From assembly GCA_017528825.1 (NCBI GenBank), contig JAFXOI010000019.1, positions 1-46,789 on the forward strand: a stretch of 46,789 nucleotides of DNA, in the 5' to 3' direction. Positions 40,236 through 46,789 of this stretch are shown here, one piece after another. Each line of letters starts with the position of its first letter. Position 1 is the first letter of the stretch. A model generated the notes under the pieces. The model saw only the letters and a list, made by a program, of their open reading frames with translations, had not been told where the DNA came from and ran no database searches. Source of the stretch: Elusimicrobiaceae bacterium (GTDB lineage Bacteria > Elusimicrobiota > Elusimicrobia > Elusimicrobiales > Elusimicrobiaceae). The translations under genes and the position numbers were made by a program.

Positions 40236-40389
40236 CAAACACGATTCTTTACACAAACCCGATACTTGGTAACGGGTTTGTTGGCATATAATGGGTCTTT
40301 AGACCCGTAAAGATGCTGGGCCTTTTTTCTGCTAGGTTTTCCGTCAGAATTTTCATATAATAAAAAAAAGACAGTACGGGATGTGAAAA

Positions 40390-43300
40390 ATGATAAAAAA
40401 AGGCATTGCTTTACTTCTAAGTATCTTGCTGCTCCATAATATGGTGCTGCCCGCTTATGCACAAGCAGCACAAAGTGCGGCAATGCGACGTATGCCCTTT
40501 GAGGCAAGTGCTATCCCAGCGTTACCTACGGATGCGGTCAGCCGTGCGGTGGAGCAGGCACAATTTGAACGTTATAAACAAGTTAAAAATCTCGAATATG
40601 AAATATGGGAGAGAAACTTTGGGGATTTATCGCGGGAAATAGATGAAGTAGTAGATCTGTTGACGAAAGATGATGATAACAAGACTAACTATGACTATTT
40701 TAGAGAAGCGTACATAACGCAATTAAATGAGAGCTATGAAAAAGAAAAAGCAAAGATAGATAAAGAGTTGAAAAACTTAGACGAGGAGTATAGTCGTTTG
40801 CGTAAACGGGAAGCAATAGCGGATCTTTGTGAAGAAGCGGAAAACAAAGCATCCTGTGAATTGGCATATCGAAATTTATTAATAGAAATGTATGAAACCG
40901 GCAAAGCAGAAATACAGGAAGCCAAATTTGAATTGGACAACTGGTATAGCACACAGAGCCGGGAGCAAGCGATGCAAGCGGCTTACAAGAAAGTAGGGGC
41001 CAAATTTGACAAAGAATTAGAGAAACTGAAAGAGCAGCAAGATGATAGTAATTTTGAAGCGGGTAAGGCCTATATTCAAGGATTAGGCAGCCGTATCCAT
41101 GCCCAAAAGTACACAGCGGCAGTTGAAGAAGTATATCCTTTATTTCATAGCATTGGGGCCTTGAAGGAAGCCGATCGGGCATGGGGCGCTCAGGTATTAC
41201 GCCAAGAAATAGCGAATGAAAAATCATATTGTAAAAAGGTTGACTTTAAAACTCGTTTTCACGGTGCTGAACAAGAACAACAGGGAAAATGCAATGGTGC
41301 AATTTCCGCAGCGGGTGCTTTAACGATCATAGGGAAAGGACAAGAGGATAAAGATGCTTTATTTGACTTATTGAAAGAGGGACATAATGGGATTATGGCT
41401 CCGTCGGTGATTATGGCGGCAGGAATGGGATTGGTGGCATTAGGTGGAGCCAATTTATTAGCGGTACTTATCACAGAGAAAGCACGAGAAATTCCCCCTA
41501 GTTGGCAAATAAGCTTAGCAGTCCTCTCACTTGAAGAGTGGGGGCGCGCGTTTAGAGAATTGGAAGAAGGCGGAGAATGGTTGGGCTACAATCAGCAAGC
41601 GAGTCTGTACCAAGTGCAAAAAGGAGAGAAAGGATATCGTAGTGCTTGGAGTGATTTAGGAATTTATTTAGGGTTGGAAGCAAAAGCCGGGAATAAAGAT
41701 GCAAAACATGCAATAAGTGTAATTGTAGGAGAAGGATATCATGGTCTAGTATATTTCGGATACACCAGTAGTGACTGGATTAGTGTAAAATTCCCTGCAG
41801 TTTTGGAAGGGATACTGGCAAGCGGCTATCAACTAGATGATAGTTTCTTAACACGAGATGCCCATGATGTGATAGATGCCAAAGGGCAGTATGAGGTAAA
41901 TCCGAAAGCAAAATGGGCCGGCACGAAGCAATATTTGGATAAAAATCATTTAGATTTAACGGGCTATTTGATAAAAGTACTGTACTTTGGTGGAAAATCG
42001 GACTTAGATCCGTGGAGCCGATTGATTATCCGTAATGAATTGGTCAAAGCGTATAACGAAGTACCAAATCGTCCCAAGTATAAAGGTATGGTTAGCCAAA
42101 GAGCTCCTTCTCAGGAAGAGATTAATAGCTATCAACACTGGCAGAAGGTGCTAAGCAATCTCAGAGGCGTAGATATTGTACTAGCGATAATAGGCGTTTT
42201 AGCACTAGGAACTGGACTAGTAAAAGGTTTTGCCTCTGGAGTAAGCGGAATTGCTAAATTAAGTAAAACATTAAAAATTGCTCGTGCTGGGATGGGCACA
42301 GCTCGAGGCGCAAACGGTTTTGCCAAAATGTATGGTCGAGTAGTGCGGCTGGGTACTTTGCAGAAATCCGGAACCAGTAGCTATCGATTATATAGAATCA
42401 ACCAGGCCTCTAAGGTATTAGAGACCCAGAGTATTTTGCCGAAAGTCCCTGTAAAGAATCTTCCTGTAAAACTGAGCTCTAAGATGAAAGCACGGGCCAG
42501 CCAGTCTATTATGCAAGCTACTGAATCCTATCAGGCCGAGAGAGCTGCTGCACAGGCTGCCGCTCAAGCTACGACTAAAGTGCCGCTAAGTGCAACTCCT
42601 GAGGTTAAGTTGGCTGGCCCTGCCTATACTGGGCCCGTCAAAGTAACGCATGCTCCTCAACCAGTGACCAATGCTATGGGACAGACCGTCATGCAATATC
42701 GGCCTATTAATCCGGAGCCAATTATTAAACCTTCTGGATGGAATGTTTTTAAAACCAATTTAGGCCAAAAATGGAACTGGTTTGGAGTGGGTGCAGAAGA
42801 TTTAGGCGGCCAATTCTTAAAAGCTTTCCGCAGTAAAGTGGCTGGAACTGCCTTGGTAATTGGACTTAATACTACGCCATTTCCAAGCACTGGTTTAAGT
42901 AGCTTTGTCAAAGCCAGTAATACCATACGTACAGAACTGGTTATGGGTCGTACCACAAAAGGACTGACCGAGGTAACTTCCTTGTCCAGAGCAACTACTC
43001 CCATAAGCGAACTCGGACACGTAGGGGCAGGTTTACGGACTACTACTCCGCTTAGCTTGCGGACGCCAGCAAATATCACGAAAGCTGGACTCGGATTTAA
43101 TCTGCCATTTAGCGGTAGCTTGCCCTATTTGTTGCCATTTTCTCTTCAAGCAATCGGAATCGATTCTAGAGCAGGGAACTGGTTGGGTATTGGCGGTGGC
43201 GGTGGTTTCCGCTTAAGTGAAAAAGATTATTCACGCTTGTTACTTCCTTACGATAACATGCCATTGTCTTCGCCAGATAAACTGACTCCGACGGTACAAG

Positions 43301-44955
43301 GAGTTGTCGCCTCTACTGTGGCGGTTACTTCTGTAAATGCTACGGTGGGACTTTCCCAACATGTTACCCCCCTTGTAGCCATTTCGTTGCCTTCTACACG
43401 CAAGGCGGCCTCATGGGTGGCACCTTTGGTGCTAACGGGCAGTATGCTACCGCAGCCGGCATGGGCGGCTACTTCTATAGGAAATGTGTTTTCTTCTCCG
43501 GCATTTATGATTGGTGCCGGTGCAGTTGGAGTGATGGGTTTAGCGGCCAGTGGTGCCTTTGGAAAAGAAGGATTAATTGGAAAACCTATCTATAAGCTGT
43601 TTAATACCCCCTATCAAATTACGCCCATGGTTTCCCCACGGGGCAAGCAACATACGGTATGGCAATTAAATAATTTAGTGGGCCGTCCGCTGGGATATAT
43701 CAAATATGCACCGAGTGAAGAATTAGAACGTACACAACAGTTTTTGGATTTAATAAAACAGATAGATCCGACATCTATAAATTTACTCTCTCTGCAATAT
43801 CCGTCTATAAGGGCACAAGGAATAGCGCATTTGTCCCCACGGTTACAACGTAATATACGTCAACAGGCCAATTCCTTCCTATTGTCTAAATTTCACAAAA
43901 ATCCGGTATTTATGGATTTATCTAGCATAGATACCTCCGGTCAATTATTAATGGATTTGGAAGCCCATCCGGAAGCGTTTGCCCAAGCTTTGGTGTGGCA
44001 ACCTATTTCCCTTGAGGAGTGGAATCAAGTAGAAAGTTTATTCCGACAACTTAATGATTTGGGCTTTCAGCATACGGATTTGGAAGCTAATATTTGGTTT
44101 AAGCGTCTTTCTGACGGCAGATTACAGTTAAGTATTTTGGACTTTGAAAAACGTTCGCTCCCAAAACACGGCACGGATTTGCAAACACTGCAATATTACA
44201 AGCAGCAATTAATCGCGCATCAGTTACTGGGAAAAAGCAACTTTTTTGACCATCCGCAAAACCGTCCGCATTATCTTTCTCAGGCAGATGAGAATTTAAC
44301 GGAACGTGTCGTATGGGAAGTTCAAAATCGAAAGCATCAAAAGGTGGGATATTTGAAACTAACCGATTTAAGAGAAATGGAACGCACCAAAAAATTTGCG
44401 GTACTGGCTCAACAGAAAATCCCCTCCCTTGATTTGATAGAAATAGAGTACCCGCAAATCTTATCTACGGGTTGGCGTTATCTACCTGCCAAATTACACC
44501 CCCTGCTGATAGAAGAGGGCGCTGATAAAGATTTCGTGGCACACAATCGCGTAGGCCCTATGATTGTTTCGTCGGTAGATGTATCAGGGTTTATGCCCAG
44601 TTTGGTAGCTACCAATCATGCTATGCGTGTACGCGCCAAAAAGGCCTTGCGCGGTCAGCCCATTATGATGGTAGAGTGGGAACAACTGCTGGCTTTTTTC
44701 CGGTATATGAACCAGCAAGGTTTTAAACACGGCGATTTAACGCATAATTTATGGTTACGCCGCACCGAAGACGGCATTTTAAAAATGACCGTGATGGATT
44801 TTGAAGAAATTGATGATAATGACCCCGGCTATAATGACGTACAAACGCTACAAAGTTGGCAAAGAGCCTTGCGGAAGCATGGCCTTTTACAACAAAACGC
44901 AGTTCAAAATTTACCCACTTGGCAGCAGAGCTGGTTATCTGAAGAAGATTTTTAA
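40390..44955 (+). CDS. Large secreted protein with two C-terminal kinase-like domains
   Basis: 1521 residues. Signal peptide MIKKGIALLLSILLLHNMVL...AYA. Residues ~50-240 are charged and helical (coiled-coil-like, DKELKNLDEEYSRLRKRE). A middle region with hydrophobic stretches (~335-357 and ~595-620) and a Ser/Thr/Ala-rich part follow. The end holds two related units. Unit 1 (~1087-1290): GYIKY, EELERTQQF, QHTDLEANIWF (near 1226) and ILDFEKR (near 1250). Unit 2 (~1307-1500): GYLKL, EMERTKKF, KHGDLTHNLWL (near 1446) and VMDFEEI (near 1470). These line up with kinase beta-3 Lys, alpha-C Glu, HxDLxxN and DFx. A promoter-like TATAAT lies at 40287. Confidence 0.75.
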   Translation: MIKKGIALLLSILLLHNMVLPAYAQAAQSAAMRRMPFEASAIPALPTDAVSRAVEQAQFERYKQVKNLEYEIWERNFGDLSREIDEVVDLLTKDDDNKTNYDYFREAYITQLNESYEKEKAKIDKELKNLDEEYSRLRKREAIADLCEEAENKASCELAYRNLLIEMYETGKAEIQEAKFELDNWYSTQSREQAMQAAYKKVGAKFDKELEKLKEQQDDSNFEAGKAYIQGLGSRIHAQKYTAAVEEVYPLFHSIGALKEADRAWGAQVLRQEIANEKSYCKKVDFKTRFHGAEQEQQGKCNGAISAAGALTIIGKGQEDKDALFDLLKEGHNGIMAPSVIMAAGMGLVALGGANLLAVLITEKAREIPPSWQISLAVLSLEEWGRAFRELEEGGEWLGYNQQASLYQVQKGEKGYRSAWSDLGIYLGLEAKAGNKDAKHAISVIVGEGYHGLVYFGYTSSDWISVKFPAVLEGILASGYQLDDSFLTRDAHDVIDAKGQYEVNPKAKWAGTKQYLDKNHLDLTGYLIKVLYFGGKSDLDPWSRLIIRNELVKAYNEVPNRPKYKGMVSQRAPSQEEINSYQHWQKVLSNLRGVDIVLAIIGVLALGTGLVKGFASGVSGIAKLSKTLKIARAGMGTARGANGFAKMYGRVVRLGTLQKSGTSSYRLYRINQASKVLETQSILPKVPVKNLPVKLSSKMKARASQSIMQATESYQAERAAAQAAAQATTKVPLSATPEVKLAGPAYTGPVKVTHAPQPVTNAMGQTVMQYRPINPEPIIKPSGWNVFKTNLGQKWNWFGVGAEDLGGQFLKAFRSKVAGTALVIGLNTTPFPSTGLSSFVKASNTIRTELVMGRTTKGLTEVTSLSRATTPISELGHVGAGLRTTTPLSLRTPANITKAGLGFNLPFSGSLPYLLPFSLQAIGIDSRAGNWLGIGGGGGFRLSEKDYSRLLLPYDNMPLSSPDKLTPTVQGVVASTVAVTSVNATVGLSQHVTPLVAISLPSTRKAASWVAPLVLTGSMLPQPAWAATSIGNVFSSPAFMIGAGAVGVMGLAASGAFGKEGLIGKPIYKLFNTPYQITPMVSPRGKQHTVWQLNNLVGRPLGYIKYAPSEELERTQQFLDLIKQIDPTSINLLSLQYPSIRAQGIAHLSPRLQRNIRQQANSFLLSKFHKNPVFMDLSSIDTSGQLLMDLEAHPEAFAQALVWQPISLEEWNQVESLFRQLNDLGFQHTDLEANIWFKRLSDGRLQLSILDFEKRSLPKHGTDLQTLQYYKQQLIAHQLLGKSNFFDHPQNRPHYLSQADENLTERVVWEVQNRKHQKVGYLKLTDLREMERTKKFAVLAQQKIPSLDLIEIEYPQILSTGWRYLPAKLHPLLIEEGADKDFVAHNRVGPMIVSSVDVSGFMPSLVATNHAMRVRAKKALRGQPIMMVEWEQLLAFFRYMNQQGFKHGDLTHNLWLRRTEDGILKMTVMDFEEIDDNDPGYNDVQTLQSWQRALRKHGLLQQNAVQNLPTWQQSWLSEEDF

Positions 44956-44982
44956 GAAAATACTAAATGACTGCACTATTAA

Positions 44983-46368
44983 CTAATCCCGTTTAGCCGA
45001 TAATATCCCCCCCGCTACCGAGCATACTGCGCCAAATAGTAGGGCCGCCATGTAACCATAAATAAACGAGGGTTGATAAGGCATTCCGCGCCTAGATAAA
45101 TACTGCTGTACTATCGTATATACCACTACGGATAATACGGTGCCGCTAATCATGCCCACATTGCGCGAAAGTGCGTTTACGCTGGCTACTACCCCTAAAT
45201 GTTCTTTAGGAGCGGCGCTGAGCACCGCAGTATTATTAGGTACTTGGAAAGTGCCGGAACCAATTCCCATAGTCAGTTGTGCCAGTACAATATAGGAGAT
45301 GCTGGGAGCAGCGCCGATAAAGGCGAACATCAGCGTAGAAATTAACAAAAATACAAATCCCACCGTCGTAATAATCCGCGCGGGCCACCTGGCACATAAA
45401 GCGCCGGACACGGCCGAAGTCAAAGCCAACATAATGGGAAAAGGTAACATCAGCAAACCTATTTTGACAGGATCCATGCCCATAATTTCGGTTAGATAAA
45501 AAGGCAGTAATACGGAATTAACAAATAAAGCGGTGAACCCCAACACCGCAACAGCGCATCCGTAGGCAATGGCAGGAATTTTGAAAATATCAAGTCCTAT
45601 AAAGGGGTGCGTAGAAATTTTTTCTCTGCGAAAAAATAATACCCCAAACACAAGTGACGCCGCAAAACAAGCCAAAACCGTCCATAAATTTTCCCCCTCT
45701 GCCGAGGCTGTACTCATCGCATATAAAAAGGTAAAGCTGGTTACTACATAATAGGCGGCCCCCTGCCAATCTAATCTTTCTCGTTTTTTGGAGCGGAAAC
45801 GCGGAATAATATAAATACCTCGCCATACGCCTATTGCACAAATGGGAATTGTCAACCAAAATAGCGACTTCCACCCCCACCACTGTATGAGTGCACCGCC
45901 AATGGCCGGGCCCGCCAGTCCTCCACAGGCTACTACCGCTCCAATCGCGCCAAATGCTTTCCCGCGGGATTTTCCGTGAAATACTTGTGTGATTAAAGCC
46001 TGCGCCGTAGCCATCATGGCAGAGGAGCCGATTCCTTGAATGACCCGTGCAAAAAGTACGGTTGCAAAAGAATTAGCCAATGCGCCAAATAGCGCCCCAA
46101 TTCCAAATACCAAAAATCCGCCCAAATACATCCACTTGCGGCTATACATATCGGACAATTTTCCAAACACGGGTAGTAAACTGGTTAGCACTAATAAATA
46201 TAAACTGACTACTAACTGTATGTCATCAATCGGTACCTGAAATTCAGCAGACATCGTCGGTAAGGCAATGTTTAAGATGCCGGCCGACAGAGTGGACATA
46301 AAAGTGCCGTTGGCCGTTACCGAAAAAATGGTCCATTTGCGAGATAGTTTGAAATGTACTTTCTGCAT
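44983..46368 (-). CDS. MFS efflux transporter, DHA2 (EmrB/QacA) type
   Basis: 461 residues with about 14 hydrophobic helices. The first-helix pattern STLSAGILNIALPTMSAEFQ (about 25-44), the motif-A loop GKLSDMYSRKWMYLGG (~68-83), RVIQGIGSSAMMATAQALI (~108-126) and the motif-C region AVVACGGLAGPAIGGALIQW (~143-162) are those of DHA2 drug-proton antiporters. It probably exports a toxic compound or metabolite in exchange for protons. It lies between the two genes for secreted proteins with similar N-termini, on the opposite strand. Confidence 0.88.
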   Translation of the reverse strand: MQKVHFKLSRKWTIFSVTANGTFMSTLSAGILNIALPTMSAEFQVPIDDIQLVVSLYLLVLTSLLPVFGKLSDMYSRKWMYLGGFLVFGIGALFGALANSFATVLFARVIQGIGSSAMMATAQALITQVFHGKSRGKAFGAIGAVVACGGLAGPAIGGALIQWWGWKSLFWLTIPICAIGVWRGIYIIPRFRSKKRERLDWQGAAYYVVTSFTFLYAMSTASAEGENLWTVLACFAASLVFGVLFFRREKISTHPFIGLDIFKIPAIAYGCAVAVLGFTALFVNSVLLPFYLTEIMGMDPVKIGLLMLPFPIMLALTSAVSGALCARWPARIITTVGFVFLLISTLMFAFIGAAPSISYIVLAQLTMGIGSGTFQVPNNTAVLSAAPKEHLGVVASVNALSRNVGMISGTVLSVVVYTIVQQYLSRRGMPYQPSFIYGYMAALLFGAVCSVAGGILSAKRD

Positions 46369-46411
46369 ACTACTATTATATCTTTTCGAAAGATAAATTT
46401 AAAAATTGCTC

Positions 46412-46528
46412 TTTACAAGTTACAAGAAAAGAATTAGACTACAAGTATGGGGTATTTTAGACCTTAAATAACCCTGAGGGCCCAGGTAGTATCTGGGTCC
46501 AAAAAATGAACCAAAATAGGTCTTTTTT
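46412..46528 (+). promoter_or_regulatory. Promoter, six-codon mini-ORF and terminator-like hairpin upstream of the last gene
   Basis: TTTACA (46412), 17-base spacer and TAGACT (46435) are followed after six bases by ATG (46447), which opens a six-codon frame MGYFRP and stop (46447-46467). The last two sense codons, AGACCT (46459-46464), pair with AGGTCT (46518-46523) followed by TTTTTT, enclosing hairpin GGGCCCAG/CTGGGTCC (46478-46500). The layout is that of a leader-peptide attenuator but the outer stem is only six pairs. Confidence 0.35.
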
Positions 46529-46554
46529 CACTTTCATATTTTGCAGGACAACGT

Positions 46555-46590
46555 TATACTATAAGTATGAAGTATTGCGTGAGATATTGA
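46555..46590 (+). promoter_or_regulatory. Second promoter-like copy with a seven-codon mini-ORF
   Basis: TATACT (46555) is followed after six bases by ATG (46567), giving MKYCVRY and stop (46567-46590). The string TTATACTATAAGTATGAAGTATT closely matches the copy at 46434-46456. No good -35 hexamer. It probably drives the gene at 46617. Confidence 0.35.
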
Positions 46591-46616
46591 ATTTAACTCG
46601 TAGAGGACTATTTATT

Positions 46617-46789
46617 ATGTGCAAATTATTTCAAAAGTTTCTTGCCTGTTTTCTAAGTTTCTTGATGATCTACACCAGCGTAGTGCCGTCTTATGCGCAG
46701 GCGGCGGAGGGTGCTGCGCAGCAACGCGCGCAAGCCGGAGCCGGCGCCACCGGTACAGGGACGCAGCAAGAATCTCCCCAGAAAATAGC
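46617..46789 (+). CDS. N-terminus of a secreted protein (3' truncated by the window edge)
   Basis: 57 residues visible, open to the right edge. A signal peptide (CKLFQKFLACFLSFLMIYTS, then VVPSYAQAAEGAAQQ) is followed by an Ala/Gly/Gln-rich linker. The sequence around the cleavage site, PSYAQAAEGAA, is close to PAYAQAAQSAA in the large secreted protein at 40390, so this may be a paralog. TAGAGGA lies ten bases before the ATG. Confidence 0.65.
   Translation, partial: MCKLFQKFLACFLSFLMIYTSVVPSYAQAAEGAAQQRAQAGAGATGTGTQQESPQKI

Noticed and set aside
40240-40325. Three-way junction RNA before the gene at 40390 (CTTTAC/GTAAAG closing two hairpins)
   Set aside because: A TATAAT promoter hexamer at 40287 lies inside it, so a transcript would more likely start within the fold. 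Single copy, so no covariation can be judged.
40208-40507. Minus-strand frame of 99 codons covering the MFS tail echo
   Set aside because: Most of it overlaps the start of the large secreted-protein gene in antisense; only its last nine codons resemble anything.

Overview
The window fits a gut-type member of the phylum Elusimicrobiota (Elusimicrobium-like). The main hints are three paralogous type IV pilin-like genes with long cysteine-rich tails, an anaerobic or microaerophilic gene set (rubrerythrin, TRAP-driven uronate use, ATP-dependent PEP carboxykinase) and moderate GC with AT-rich intergenic DNA. The taxonomic call is inference, because the window has no rRNA gene.

Layout. 1-2572: end of an unknown gene, a YqaA-type membrane protein, then an AT-rich stretch with two ~340-bp direct repeats around a small secreted-protein gene, and tRNA-Arg(GCG). 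2573-14482: a complete D-galacturonate pathway (kdgK-eda on minus; uxaB-uxaA-dctP-dctQ-dctM-uxaC on plus), bracketed by pilin-like genes A and B. UxaC isomerises the uronate, UxaB reduces it, UxaA dehydrates it to KDG, KdgK phosphorylates KDG and Eda cleaves KDPG to pyruvate and glyceraldehyde-3-phosphate; the TRAP transporter supplies substrate. 14483-18430: tRNA-Arg(CCG) followed by a structured repeat that carries a copy of the tRNA 3' end, an outer-membrane barrel protein, a Sel1-repeat protein and pilin-like gene C. 18453-24780: SWIB protein, pckA, a class I aminotransferase, an Mrp-type ATPase, a DUF2207 protein, and tRNA-Ser(CGA) with a second tRNA-end element. 24933-33533: groESL with a CIRCE-like operator, a PP2C phosphatase/Ser-Thr kinase pair, a tandem PC4-like protein, nadE and a small secreted protein. 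33606-46789: AsmA-like protein, DUF1232, two paired membrane proteins, an HI0933-type flavoprotein, rubrerythrin, a 1521-residue secreted protein ending in two kinase-like domains, a DHA2-type MFS transporter, and the start of a second secreted protein of similar N-terminus.

Two signals stand out. First, each of the three pilin-like genes is preceded by a ~220-nt leader with the same architecture: a 10-bp helix P1, a second helix P4 that makes a pseudoknot with it, a three-way junction (P7 closing P5 and P6) and an intrinsic terminator whose 5' arm is also the 3' arm of P7. The helices keep pairing while their sequences change, so this looks like a riboswitch-type attenuator that I do not recognise. 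Second, tRNA-Arg(CCG) and tRNA-Ser(CGA) are each followed by a short element with a shared structured core, a hairpin with a GTCA loop, and a 16-17-bp copy of that tRNA's own 3' end. This is the footprint of a very small element inserted at tRNA 3' ends, with no integrase in it.
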